Assembly (NCBI RefSeq): GCF_003952025.1
Contig: NZ_QXGI01000006.1
Location: 58,036-122,035, forward strand
DNA length: 64,000 bases
Source: Bifidobacterium castoris
GTDB taxonomy: Bacteria; Actinomycetota; Actinomycetes; Actinomycetales; Bifidobacteriaceae
Direction of reading: 5' to 3'
Numbering within the stretch: position 1 is the stretch's first letter; every line of letters begins with the position of its first letter. Both the position numbers and the translations under genes were made by a program. The notes beneath the pieces are model-generated. The model did no database searches. It was not told the origin of the DNA and worked only from the letters and a program-made list of their open reading frames with translations. Shown in pieces: positions 31,809 to 40,747 of the stretch.

Positions 31809-33839
31809 ATGAAGTTCCTCAACGGCGGATGGCTCATCAAGGACGGCTTCGACGTCAAGTACGCGGCCAACATCTACACGGCGGACATCGAGGAGGACAG
31901 GCTCACGCTGTTCTGCCCGTTCGGCTCGCCGATCCACAACCCGGGCATGACGCTCGACGGCGGCATCCTGACGATCGAGGTGACGAGCCCGCGCGAGGAC
32001 ATCATCACGACGCGGCTGATCAACTTCCGCGAGGACCGCTCGCACAAACCGGCCTTCGTGCTCGACGAGGACCGGCCGCAGGTCACGATCGAGGAGACGG
32101 ACGAGGCGTGGACCTTCACGTCCGGCAGGACGTCGCTGCGCATCGCCAAGGGCGAGACGATCGACTTCCTCTACAGCTACGACGGCAGGCCGATCGCGCA
32201 CTCCGGATGGCGCGCGAAGGCGCTCGTGACCGATCCGGACGGCGCGCTGCACATCTCCGAACAGCTCGACCTGGGCGTCGGCGAGAAGATCTACGGCCTC
32301 GGCGAACGTTTCACGAACTTCGTCAAGAACGGCCAGTCGGTCGAGATCTGGAACGAGGACGGCGGCACCGGCACCGAGCAGGCGTACAAGAACGTGCCGT
32401 TCTACATGAGCAACAGGAACTACGGCCTGTTCGTCGACAATCCGGGCAAGGTCGAGTTCGAGATCGGCTCCGAGAAGGTCTCGCGCGTGCAGTTCAGCGT
32501 GCCCGGCCAGGAGATGACGTATTCGGTGATCGGCGGCGGGAACATGAAGGAGGTCCTCGCCAACTACACCGCGCTCACCGGCCGCGCCCCGCTCGTGCCC
32601 GACTGGAGCTACGGGCTGTGGCTGAGCACGAGCTTCACGACCGACTACGACGAGCGGACGGTGCTCGACTTCGTCGACGGCATGGCCGAGCGCGGCATCC
32701 CGCTGTCCGTCTTCCACTTCGACTGCCGCTGGATGAAGGAGCTCGAATGGTGCAACTTCGCTTGGGACGAGTCGAAGTTCCCGGATCCGGAAGGCCTGCT
32801 CGCCAAGCTGCATGAGCGCGGCCTCAAGGTCTGCGTCTGGATCAACCCCTACATCGGCCAGAAGTCGCCGCTGTTCGCGGAGGGCGCGAATAACGGCTAC
32901 TTCATCAAGCGCAAGGACGGCTCGGTGTGGCAGTGGGACAAGTGGCAGGCCGGCATGGCGATCGTCGACTTCACGAACCCGGACGCCGTCGCGTGGTACC
33001 AGGGCTATCTGAGGAAGCTCGTCGCGATGGGCGTCGACTGCTTCAAGACCGACTTCGGCGAGCGCATCCCGACCGAGGACGTGCGGTATCATGACGGCGC
33101 CGACCCCGAGCCCATGCACAACTACTACACGCTGCTGTACAACAAGGCCGTCTACGACGTGCTCGTCGAGACGAAGGGCGCCGACGAGGCGATCCTGTTC
33201 GCCCGTTCGGCGACGGTGGGCGGCCAGTGCTATCCGGTGCATTGGGGCGGCGACTGCTCATCGAACTACCCGTCGATGGCCGAATCGCTGCGCGCCGGCC
33301 TGTCCTTCGGCATGTCCGGTTTCGGCTACTGGAGCCACGACATCGCCGGCTTCGAGGATCAGGCGACGCCCGACCTGTACAAACGCTGGACACAGTTCGG
33401 CCTGCTCAGCTCGCATTCGCGCTACCACGGCTCGACCGCCTACAAGGTGCCGTGGCTGTACGGCGACGAGGCCGTCGACGTGTGCCGCGAGTTCGTCGAG
33501 CTCAAGGACTCGCTGCGCCCGTATCTGGAGAAGATGGCCGTGCAGACGCACGAGACCGGCGTGCCGATGATGCGCGCGATGGTGCTCGAGTTCCAGGACG
33601 ACCCGACCTGCGAGGACATCGACACGCAGTACATGCTCGGCTCCGACATCCTCGTCGCGCCGATCTTCAACGAGGAGGGCGTCGCCCGCTTCTACGTGCC
33701 CGACGCCGGCGATGGCGCCCCGTGGCGCAACCTGATCACCGGCACCGAGTACGAGCCGGGCCGCTGGTACGTCGAACGGTACGACTACCACGCGCTGCCG
33801 GTGCTCGTGCGCCCGGGAACCGATCCACGCAACGTGTGA
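31809..33839 (+). CDS. GH31 alpha-xylosidase (YicI-like, second copy)
   Basis: A 676-residue cytoplasmic enzyme with no signal peptide. Key blocks are VFHFDCRWMKELEWCNFAWD, the nucleophile motif CFKTDFGERIP with Asp415, the acid/base motif HWGGDCSSNY with Asp482, and SHDIAGFED. These fall within one residue of E. coli YicI numbering as I remember it (416 and 482), and the C-K-T-D-F-G-E block is the YicI type. It would remove alpha-1,6-linked xylose from glucose at the non-reducing end of imported oligosaccharides. AGGGAGA precedes the ATG. The first copy at 18526 has the same layout plus extra N- and C-terminal sequence. Confidence 0.85.
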   Translation: MKFLNGGWLIKDGFDVKYAANIYTADIEEDRLTLFCPFGSPIHNPGMTLDGGILTIEVTSPREDIITTRLINFREDRSHKPAFVLDEDRPQVTIEETDEAWTFTSGRTSLRIAKGETIDFLYSYDGRPIAHSGWRAKALVTDPDGALHISEQLDLGVGEKIYGLGERFTNFVKNGQSVEIWNEDGGTGTEQAYKNVPFYMSNRNYGLFVDNPGKVEFEIGSEKVSRVQFSVPGQEMTYSVIGGGNMKEVLANYTALTGRAPLVPDWSYGLWLSTSFTTDYDERTVLDFVDGMAERGIPLSVFHFDCRWMKELEWCNFAWDESKFPDPEGLLAKLHERGLKVCVWINPYIGQKSPLFAEGANNGYFIKRKDGSVWQWDKWQAGMAIVDFTNPDAVAWYQGYLRKLVAMGVDCFKTDFGERIPTEDVRYHDGADPEPMHNYYTLLYNKAVYDVLVETKGADEAILFARSATVGGQCYPVHWGGDCSSNYPSMAESLRAGLSFGMSGFGYWSHDIAGFEDQATPDLYKRWTQFGLLSSHSRYHGSTAYKVPWLYGDEAVDVCREFVELKDSLRPYLEKMAVQTHETGVPMMRAMVLEFQDDPTCEDIDTQYMLGSDILVAPIFNEEGVARFYVPDAGDGAPWRNLITGTEYEPGRWYVERYDYHALPVLVRPGTDPRNV

Positions 33840-33852
33840 TCGCCCCTGCGGC

Positions 33853-33955
33853 GCCCGGGCGGCCGCGCATCGGCCGCCCGGGCATGGCCGCCCACGACGA
33901 CTGACCCACGACGATAGACTGACAAGACGATTCCGTCGGCCGCGCATCGGCCGAC
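33853..33955 (+). repeat. Two hairpins sharing a 15-base repeat before GH42
   Basis: GCCCGGGCGGCCG (33853-33865) pairs with CGGCCGCCCGGGC (33871-33883). A second stem, GTCGGCCG (33935-33942) with CGGCCGAC (33948-33955), ends 10 bases before the GH42 ribosome-binding site. Both loops are built from the same 15-mer, GGCCGCGCATCGGCC (33861-33875 and 33939-33953). The first may terminate GH31; the second may modulate GH42 translation. Confidence 0.5.
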
Positions 33956-33975
33956 AGTTGCACCAAAGGAGCTGC

Positions 33976-36009
33976 ATGATGACGGCCATGTTCGACGATT
34001 TCCTGTTCGGCGGCGACTACAACCCCGAACAGTGGCCGCAGGAGAGCTGGGAGCACGACCTCGAGCTGCTTGGGCGCGCGCACATCAACGAGGCGACGAT
34101 CAACGTGTTCTCGTGGGCGCTGCTCGAACCAAGCGAGGGCGACTACGACTTCTCGATGCTCGACGCGATCGTCGCGTCGCTCGACCGGCACGGCGTGCGC
34201 ATCGTCATGGCGACCGGCACGGCCGCCGTGCCGGCGTGGATGGCGCGCCGCTACCCGCATGTGATGCGCAAGGCCGTCGACGGCACGCAGCAGGTCTTCG
34301 GCGGCAGGCACAACTTCTGCCCGAGCTCGCCGAAGTACCGTGAGCGCGCACGGGCGCTCGCCTCGGCCGTCGCACACCGCTACGCGGGCCATCCGGGCCT
34401 CGTCGCATGGCATGCCAACAACGAGTACGGCAACGGCGGCGGCTACTGCTACTGCGAGACCTGCGCGGCCGCGTTCCGCGACTGGCTGCGTGCGCGCTAC
34501 GGCACCGTCGAGGCTCTCAACCGCGCCTGGTGCATGAACTTCTGGAGCCACACGATCCATGATTTCGACGAGGTCGTGCCGCCAGTCACCTACGGCGACG
34601 GCATCGGCACCGACAAATGCGTGATCTCGGGGCTGCAGATCGACTACCGCCGCTTCCAGAACGAGCAGATGCTCGACTGCTTCCGCCTCGAACGCGACGC
34701 GATCCGCGAGTCCGACGCCTCGACGCCGATCACGACGAACCTGATGGGCACGTTCAAGGACCTCGATTATTTCGCATGGGGCCGCGAGATGGACGTCGTC
34801 AGCTGGGACAACTATCCGGGCATGGACACGCAGCCGAGCTTCACGGCGATGTGTCACGACCTGATGCGCGGCGTCGGCGGCGGCGAGCCCTTCATGCTGA
34901 TGGAGCAGACGCCGAACCAGCAGAACTGGTTCCCGTACTGCAAGGTCAAGCGTCCCGGCGAGGTCGGCAAGCTCAGCTGGCAGGCGGTCGCGCACGGCGC
35001 CGACACCGTGCAGTTCTTCCAGCTCAAGCAGTCGATCGGCGGCTGCGAACGCTTCCACGGCGCCGTCATTGGCCATGACGACTCCGACCGTTCGCGCACG
35101 TACCGCGAGGTCGCCGCGCTCGGCGCCGACGTCGCCGCGCGCGCGAAGCGCATCATGGGCTCGCATGTCGACGCGAAGGTCGCCGTCGTCTTCGACTGGG
35201 AGAACTACTGGTCGCTCGAAGGCTGCGTCGGGCCGACGCAGGGGCTGAGCTACCCGGACGAGGTGCACCGCTTCTACCGCGCGCTGTGGAAGCGCAACGT
35301 CGCCGTCGACGTCATCGAAAGCACGGCCGACCTCGAGACGCTGCGGCGATACGACCTCGTCGTCGCGCCGACGTTGATCATGGTCAAGCCGGGCGTCGCC
35401 GACAACCTCGAACGCTACGTCGAAGGCGGCGGCGTCCTCGTGACCGGATACATGTCCGGCATCCACGACGAGCACGACCTCGTCGTCGAAGGCGGCTACC
35501 CGGGGCCGCTGCGCGGCCTGTGCGGCGTCTGGGTCAAGGAGATCGACGCGGTCGCACCCGGCGCGAGCGTGCCGGTGCGGCTCGACGTCGGCGGCGGCGC
35601 GGCAGTCGACTGCGCGGGTGCGATCGTCGCGAGCATCATTGAGCCGGAGGGCGCGCGCACGCTCGCGACCTACGGCGGCGGCGACTTCTACGCGGGCACG
35701 CCGGCCGTCACCGCGCACGACGTCGGCGACGGCTGCGCGGTCTTCGTCGGCACCGCGCTCGACGAGGACGGCATCGACGCGCTCTTCGACGACGTGCTGC
35801 GCGCCGCCGGCGTCGCGACGATCGATGCGCCCGACGACGTCGAGGTCGCCAGCCGCGTCGGCGACGACGGCACCGTGTACACGATCGTGACGAACACCGG
35901 CGACCGCACGCGCGTATGGGAGCGTGCGGACGGCGGACGGATCGTGCTCGACCCATTCGCCGTGCTGCTGTTCGAGGACGGCGTGCCCGTCGCCGCGCCG
36001 GCGCGATGA
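33976..36009 (+). CDS. GH42 beta-galactosidase
   Basis: A 677-residue cytoplasmic enzyme. It begins FLFGGDYNPEQWP, the hallmark of GH42. The acid/base is Glu150 in WHANNEYGN and the nucleophile is Glu310 in FMLMEQTPNQQNW. A CxC...C cluster (YCYCETC) after the acid/base resembles the zinc-binding cysteines of the family. The middle trimerisation domain is about 390-600 and a beta domain ends the protein. AAAGGAG at 33965-33971 supports ATG 33976 (33979 possible). Bifidobacterial GH42 enzymes vary in linkage preference (beta-1,3, beta-1,4, beta-1,6 galactosides or alpha-L-arabinopyranosides). In this operon beta-1,2-galactose on xyloglucan side chains is an attractive untested substrate. Confidence 0.88.
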   Translation: MMTAMFDDFLFGGDYNPEQWPQESWEHDLELLGRAHINEATINVFSWALLEPSEGDYDFSMLDAIVASLDRHGVRIVMATGTAAVPAWMARRYPHVMRKAVDGTQQVFGGRHNFCPSSPKYRERARALASAVAHRYAGHPGLVAWHANNEYGNGGGYCYCETCAAAFRDWLRARYGTVEALNRAWCMNFWSHTIHDFDEVVPPVTYGDGIGTDKCVISGLQIDYRRFQNEQMLDCFRLERDAIRESDASTPITTNLMGTFKDLDYFAWGREMDVVSWDNYPGMDTQPSFTAMCHDLMRGVGGGEPFMLMEQTPNQQNWFPYCKVKRPGEVGKLSWQAVAHGADTVQFFQLKQSIGGCERFHGAVIGHDDSDRSRTYREVAALGADVAARAKRIMGSHVDAKVAVVFDWENYWSLEGCVGPTQGLSYPDEVHRFYRALWKRNVAVDVIESTADLETLRRYDLVVAPTLIMVKPGVADNLERYVEGGGVLVTGYMSGIHDEHDLVVEGGYPGPLRGLCGVWVKEIDAVAPGASVPVRLDVGGGAAVDCAGAIVASIIEPEGARTLATYGGGDFYAGTPAVTAHDVGDGCAVFVGTALDEDGIDALFDDVLRAAGVATIDAPDDVEVASRVGDDGTVYTIVTNTGDRTRVWERADGGRIVLDPFAVLLFEDGVPVAAPAR

Positions 36010-36095
36010 GCGGCATGGCCGGGGCGCGAACCACCCCGGCCGATATCGGCGCGTCGTCGGTACAATTGGCGATGACGGACGAAAGGCAACGATCG

Positions 36096-37034
36096 ATGAC
36101 GAAACGGAGTGGCGCACATCAGGTGCTCGCGTTCGAGATCAACACGAACTTCACGCGGTACGCACTGTTCACCGACGGGCGGATGGGCATACCCGGCACT
36201 TTCGCGACGCCGAACACCGACCTCGACGAATTCTACGACGCGCTCGCGCAGGTCGTGCGCAAACTCGACGTGCGGCTCGACGGCATCGCGATCAGCATGC
36301 CCGGATTCATCAATCCGCGCACGCAGACGGCGGAAACGGCCGGCGCGCTGCATATCCTGACCAGGCAGCGCATCGGCGCCGAACTGACGGCGCGGCTCGG
36401 CATGGACGTCCCCACATGGATGGAGAACGACGCGAACTGCGCGGCGATGGCCGAGAAGATGACCGGCAACGCGAGGAAATGCGACGACTTCGTGCTCTTC
36501 ACGCTCGACATGGGCATGGGCGGCGCGCTGTTCCTCGGCGGCAAGCTGCGCCGCGGCAAGGACTGGCGCGCCGGCGAGCTCGGCATGATGATCATCAACT
36601 ACGATTCGGCCGGAGCTCTGCCGCTGCACGACTTCGTCTCGACGATGAACCTCTCGCAGTGGTACGCCGAGGAATTCGGCGTCAGCGCGGGAGACATCCT
36701 GCCGAGCACGTTGTTCCACAAGCTCGACGACCCGCGCGTACGCGCGATCGTCGAACGGTGGCTGCGCTACGTGGCGGTCGGCATCTTCAACACCGTCGCC
36801 GCCGTCGACCCGCAGATCGTCCTCATCGGCGGCAGCATCAGCCGCGAGCCGGCGCTCGTGCCGATGCTCGAGGACGCGCTGAACGCGATCCGCGACTGGA
36901 AGCCGTTCAAGACGCAGATCAAACGCTGCAGGCACAGCGGCAACGCCGGCCTCATCGGCGCCTATTACATGTTCGTCGAGGAGGTCGTCGAAGGCGGCGG
37001 CGTCGGGGACGCGCTCGCCGTCGCCGCGCGCTGA
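36096..37034 (+). CDS. ROK-family protein with degenerate kinase motifs
   Basis: A 312-residue actin-like fold ROK protein. It keeps WMENDANCAAMAEKM (with the catalytic Asp of END) and LDMGMGGALFLGGKL. It has lost the phosphate loop DxGGT (FEINTN instead). The His of the GELGH motif is Met (AGELGMMI), and the Cys cluster for zinc is absent. There is no N-terminal helix-turn-helix. It may bind sugar without being a normal kinase or DNA-binding regulator. AAAGG at 36082-36086 suits ATG 36096. A TACAAT box at 36061-36066 would instead suit a leaderless start at ATG 36072, and ATG 36006 overlaps the GH42 stop. It is the last rightward gene of unit B. Confidence 0.7.
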   Translation: MTKRSGAHQVLAFEINTNFTRYALFTDGRMGIPGTFATPNTDLDEFYDALAQVVRKLDVRLDGIAISMPGFINPRTQTAETAGALHILTRQRIGAELTARLGMDVPTWMENDANCAAMAEKMTGNARKCDDFVLFTLDMGMGGALFLGGKLRRGKDWRAGELGMMIINYDSAGALPLHDFVSTMNLSQWYAEEFGVSAGDILPSTLFHKLDDPRVRAIVERWLRYVAVGIFNTVAAVDPQIVLIGGSISREPALVPMLEDALNAIRDWKPFKTQIKRCRHSGNAGLIGAYYMFVEEVVEGGGVGDALAVAAR

Positions 37035-37047
37035 GCGCGGCGGCCGC

Positions 37048-37851
37048 TCAGCCGCGCTCCTGCAGTGTGTACGGCAGCAGGCAGCTCGCGTCGTCGGCGT
37101 CGAGCTCCGACGGGTCATAGCAGCCCTCCCACGTCGCGCGCGGGAAGATGAAGTCGCTGAAGCGCACCCATTCCTCGAGCAGGTCGATCGATTCGTCGGC
37201 GAGCCAGCGCTGCTGCAGGCCGTCCATCGCCGACTGCGCGAGCGTGAACAGGTCGAAGAAGCGCTCCTCGGTCATGCCGCGCGGCAGCAGCCAGTTCATC
37301 GAACCGATCATCTCCCACAGCCGCATATGGCGGCCGGTGAAGAAACGGTGGGCCGGATGGTCGGGGTTGAGCGCTTCGCCGCTGAGGACGCAGAACAGCT
37401 GGATCATCTCCGGGCGTTGCATGTTGTACAGCACCGTGTTCAGGCAGTAGCGCGGATAGCAGTAGATGCGGTGGCCGTCGCCGTCGACGGCCGACGCGCT
37501 CAGCGCGGCGAACTCGTTCGACTCGGTCGTGTCGTAGCCCTCCGTGAGCACCATGTGCAGCAGGTCCTCCTTGGAGTCGATGTAATGGTAGAGCGCGGCC
37601 TCGCTGATGCCGATCTCGTCCGAGATGTCCTGCAGCGACATGCCCCAGTAGCCTTTGACGGCGATCGTCTTCGACGCGGCGCGCAGGATCTGCAGATGCC
37701 GCTCCTCCTGGCTCATGCGCTTGCGCTTGACGAAGCGCTTGCCGGAGGTCGTGTCCCGCACCGTGACCTCATGGGAGGCGAGCAGCGGCTTGCGCGGCTC
37801 GCGGGAGATGCCATGCTGGTCGAGGATCTGCTGCCATGCGGCGACTGTCAT
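37048..37851 (-). CDS. TetR-family transcriptional regulator
   Basis: A 267-residue regulator. About 50 residues of charged N-terminal extension precede the TetR helix-turn-helix (ILRAASKTIAVKGYWGMSLQ, then DISDEIGISEAALYHYIDSKEDLL). The C-terminal domain probably binds the inducer and forms the dimer. It converges on the ROK gene with 13 bases between stops. AAAGGA precedes tandem ATGs; 37851 has better spacing than 37854. The next gene, an esterase in the same orientation, lies upstream, and the 185-base gap between them is full of GTGCAC palindromes that could be its operators. Its position suggests control of unit B or of the esterase. Confidence 0.85.
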   Translation of the reverse strand: MTVAAWQQILDQHGISREPRKPLLASHEVTVRDTTSGKRFVKRKRMSQEERHLQILRAASKTIAVKGYWGMSLQDISDEIGISEAALYHYIDSKEDLLHMVLTEGYDTTESNEFAALSASAVDGDGHRIYCYPRYCLNTVLYNMQRPEMIQLFCVLSGEALNPDHPAHRFFTGRHMRLWEMIGSMNWLLPRGMTEERFFDLFTLAQSAMDGLQQRWLADESIDLLEEWVRFSDFIFPRATWEGCYDPSELDADDASCLLPYTLQERG

Positions 37852-37935
37852 CATAGGTCCTTTGCTCGGCGTCGCGTCGACGACGATCGACGATGAAGGC
37901 GGGGATCGGGCGTGCGCGGGAGGACGCGGCCCGCC

Positions 37936-38035
37936 GTGCACGCATGCGGTGCACGCCGTGCACATAGTGTAGCGCGCGTGGTGTAGCGGCGTGCACCGTT
38001 GGCGCGCGTGCGTGCGCGGACGGTGCACGCCGTCC
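37936..38035. promoter_or_regulatory. Cluster of GTGCAC palindromes, candidate TetR operators
   Basis: The 12-mer CGGTGCACGCCG occurs at 37947-37958 and 38021-38032 and, inverted, at 37987-37998. Two more GTGCAC cores lie near 37937 and 37957. GGACGG/CCGTCC around the last copy (38018-38035) forms a hairpin just beyond the esterase stop that may also terminate it. Confidence 0.5.
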
Positions 38036-38039
38036 GGAC

Positions 38040-38861
38040 TCAGCGTCCGAGGACACGGTCGAGCCAGGCGAGGGCGAGCCGCGGCCAGACGTCGACGCCC
38101 GGTTCGATGCCGGTGTGGCCGCCCCACGCGGTCTCGGCGGTCGCGAGCGACAGGCCATGGCCGCCGGTTGGGAACAGATGCGCCTCGATCGGCACATCCG
38201 CGGCCTTGCAGGCGGCGATGAGCAGCAGCGTGTTCTCGACCGGCACGCAGTCGTCGGGCACCGTGTGCCAGACGAAGACCGGCGGCGTTTTCGCGTCGAT
38301 GTGCTCCTCGATCGAGACCTCGCGCATCATGTCGGGGTCGGGGTAGCGGTCGCCGAGCAGCGCGCGGAAGCTGCCGTCGTGGCGGTCCTCGCCGGCGCTG
38401 ACGACCGGATAGGAGAGCATCAGCCCGGCCGGGCGCAGCATGTCCGGGTCGTAGCCGTGGACGCGCAGCACGTCGTCGGAGGCGCTCGTCGCGAAGTCGG
38501 CGGCCAGATGGCCGCCGGCGGAGAAGCCGATGACGGCGATGCGCGACGTATCGACGTGCCACTCGTCGGCGTGCCCGTGCATCAGCCGCACCGCCTCGGC
38601 CACTTCGAGCACGGCGGTCGGATAGACGGACGGCTTGCATGAGTAGTGCAGCACGAAGGCCGCGCAGCCGTGCGCGAGGAAACGGAACGCGATCGGCTCG
38701 CCCTCGCGGCCGGTCGTCATCTCGTAGCCGCCGCCGGGCAGCACGAGGACTGCCGGACGGCGGCGGTCGGGATCGATGTCCGGATAGTTGTCGGGGATGT
38801 AACCGGCGAAGCGCGCGTCGGTGCCGTCGATGCCGGCGATCGTGGTCTCGAAATACTGCAT
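38040..38861 (-). CDS. Alpha/beta-hydrolase esterase (BD-FAE / acetyl-esterase-like)
   Basis: A 273-residue cytoplasmic serine esterase. The oxyanion region is VLPGGGYEMT, and the nucleophile elbow is GFSAGGH with Ser114. The acid lies in VPDDCVPVENT and the base in FPTGGHGLSLA. No signal peptide. AAAGGAG precedes the ATG. The family includes hemicellulose deacetylases and feruloyl-type esterases. Directly upstream of the tetR gene and beside the GH29/GH3/GH31/GH42 operon, it would fit removal of O-acetyl groups from the galactose of xyloglucan side chains after import. That assignment is inferred from context. Confidence 0.78.
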   Translation of the reverse strand: MQYFETTIAGIDGTDARFAGYIPDNYPDIDPDRRRPAVLVLPGGGYEMTTGREGEPIAFRFLAHGCAAFVLHYSCKPSVYPTAVLEVAEAVRLMHGHADEWHVDTSRIAVIGFSAGGHLAADFATSASDDVLRVHGYDPDMLRPAGLMLSYPVVSAGEDRHDGSFRALLGDRYPDPDMMREVSIEEHIDAKTPPVFVWHTVPDDCVPVENTLLLIAACKAADVPIEAHLFPTGGHGLSLATAETAWGGHTGIEPGVDVWPRLALAWLDRVLGR

Positions 38862-38979
38862 GACACTCCTTTGTTCGGGTCGGCGGCGGCGTTGCTGTCG
38901 CCGGCGCGGGGGACGGACGGTCCTCGACCCATATTAGTTCATTCGTCGAAATATATGGGTCGGCGCATATGCGCGTCCG

Positions 38980-40608
38980 TCAGATCCATGAGTCGAGCCA
39001 CATATGGCTCAGCCAGAACTCGTAGGGCACCGGCATCGCCGTCCAGATCGGGTAGAAGAAGACCGAGATGAGCGTCGTCACGGCGAGCACGCAGCCCAAT
39101 GCCGCATGCCACGGCGCGGGCGTGCAGGTCTCGCGGATCCAATCGAGCACATAGCAGATCGCGAGGATGATCCACGGCAGCAGCACGATCGAATAGAACG
39201 TGAAGGTCGTGCGGTGCAGATACTGCGCCCACGGCAGCCAGCCGGCGAGGAAGCCGGCGAGCACGGCCCAGATGCGCCAGTCGCCGCGCTTCCGGATCGC
39301 GATGCCGATCGCGACGAGCGCGCACAGCGAGCCGAGCCACCAGATGATCGGGTTGCCGAGCGACGTCACCGCGGCGACGCATTCGCTTTTCGGTGCGAGC
39401 GAACACAGGCCGGGATGGCCGGAAGGCTTCTCCCAGTAGAAGCTCGTCGGACGGATCTGCAACGGCCAGGTCAGCGGGTTCGCCTTGTAGTCGTGCGGCG
39501 CGTCGAGCGTCGTATGGAACTGCCACATCTGCCGGTGGTATTCGACGAAGGAGCGCAACGTCGGCGGCAGCCATGCGACGCCCTGGCCGGGATGGGAGAG
39601 CGCCCAGTCGTGCATATAGGAGTCGGGGTGGATGAACCAGCCGATCCACGTCGCCAGATAGCTCAGCGCGTACAGCGGGACCATATACAACGCGGCGAGC
39701 AGCCCGGAGCCGAGGCCGGCGTTGAGCAACCAGCGCCGGTAGCCGGCCTGATGGTACAGCCATGCGTCCCACAGCACACTGATGACGCAGAAGACGGCGA
39801 AGAAATAGGTGCCGGACCATTTGACGCCGGTCGCCAGGCCGAGCAGCACGGCGGCGCCGACGCGGTACCAGGAGCATGCGATCTGCGGCGGCTTGGCGTC
39901 CGGGTCGGCCTCATACGCGGCGACCAGGCGCCGGCGCGACCAGTCGCGGTGCATGACGAGCAGCATGAACGCGCCGAGCGTGAACACCATGATGAAATTG
40001 TCGAGCAGGCCGGTGCGGCTCAGCACGATGCCGACGCCGTCGATCGCCATCAGATAGCCGGCGACGAGCGCTATCGGCATGTTATGCCACAGGCGCAGCG
40101 CCAGACGGATCAGGATGACGATCGCCGCGACGCCGGCGAGCGCCGTCGCGATGCGCCACGCGTAGACGTGCTGCGCACCGCCGCACAGCCTGAGACCCAA
40201 TGCGATGAGCCATTTGCCCATCGGCGGATGCACGACGTATTCGGCTGAATCGAGCCATCCGCCGACGTCGCCGGCGGCGAAGGGGATGTTCGGGCTCACG
40301 CTCGCGCCGTCATAGACGACGCTATCGGGCCAGTCGCGCGGTTCGCCGGTGGCGAGCATCGTCCACGCGTCCTTGACGTAGTAGGTCTCGTCGAAGACGA
40401 CGGCGCGCGGCTCGCCGAGACGCACGATGCGCAGCAGCGCTCCGAAGAGCGCGACGATGAACGTCAGTCCCCACGAGACGGGCGCCGACGGCGGGGGTGT
40501 GCGCAGGCCGCGGGCGTGCGCGCTGGCGTTTCCGGCCGCGAGGCGGCCGTGCCGCGGCCGCGTGAGCGCGAACATGACGTTGGCGAAGGATCTGGCAACG
40601 GACATCAT
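38980..40608 (-). CDS. pmt: Protein O-mannosyltransferase (PMT family, GT39)
   Basis: A 542-residue multi-span membrane glycosyltransferase that transfers mannose from a polyprenyl-phosphate donor to Ser/Thr of exported proteins, coupled to Sec export in actinobacteria. A hydrophilic N-terminus of about 45 residues precedes the first span. The catalytic Asp-Glu pair is in the first outer loop (VVFDETYYVKDAW). Later blocks are VHPPMGKWLIALG, the cluster DGVGIVLSRTGLLDNF, and WLPWAQYLHRTTFTFYSIVLLPW near the C-terminus. GGGGAGG supports tandem ATGs at 40608 and 40605. It is divergent from rsmI, an arrangement common in Actinobacteria. Confidence 0.9.
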   Translation of the reverse strand: MMSVARSFANVMFALTRPRHGRLAAGNASAHARGLRTPPPSAPVSWGLTFIVALFGALLRIVRLGEPRAVVFDETYYVKDAWTMLATGEPRDWPDSVVYDGASVSPNIPFAAGDVGGWLDSAEYVVHPPMGKWLIALGLRLCGGAQHVYAWRIATALAGVAAIVILIRLALRLWHNMPIALVAGYLMAIDGVGIVLSRTGLLDNFIMVFTLGAFMLLVMHRDWSRRRLVAAYEADPDAKPPQIACSWYRVGAAVLLGLATGVKWSGTYFFAVFCVISVLWDAWLYHQAGYRRWLLNAGLGSGLLAALYMVPLYALSYLATWIGWFIHPDSYMHDWALSHPGQGVAWLPPTLRSFVEYHRQMWQFHTTLDAPHDYKANPLTWPLQIRPTSFYWEKPSGHPGLCSLAPKSECVAAVTSLGNPIIWWLGSLCALVAIGIAIRKRGDWRIWAVLAGFLAGWLPWAQYLHRTTFTFYSIVLLPWIILAICYVLDWIRETCTPAPWHAALGCVLAVTTLISVFFYPIWTAMPVPYEFWLSHMWLDSWI

Positions 40609-40747
40609 CAAGCCTCCCCGGACATCGCGGCGCCGGCGATGCCGTCGTCCGGCGCACGTATCCCACGCTACCGGAGGTCGTGTATGGCGTGCGTGGAGCG
40701 GATGCCGGGACGGGGCGTTTGGGGGACGCGCGCGGCATACTGAAGGC

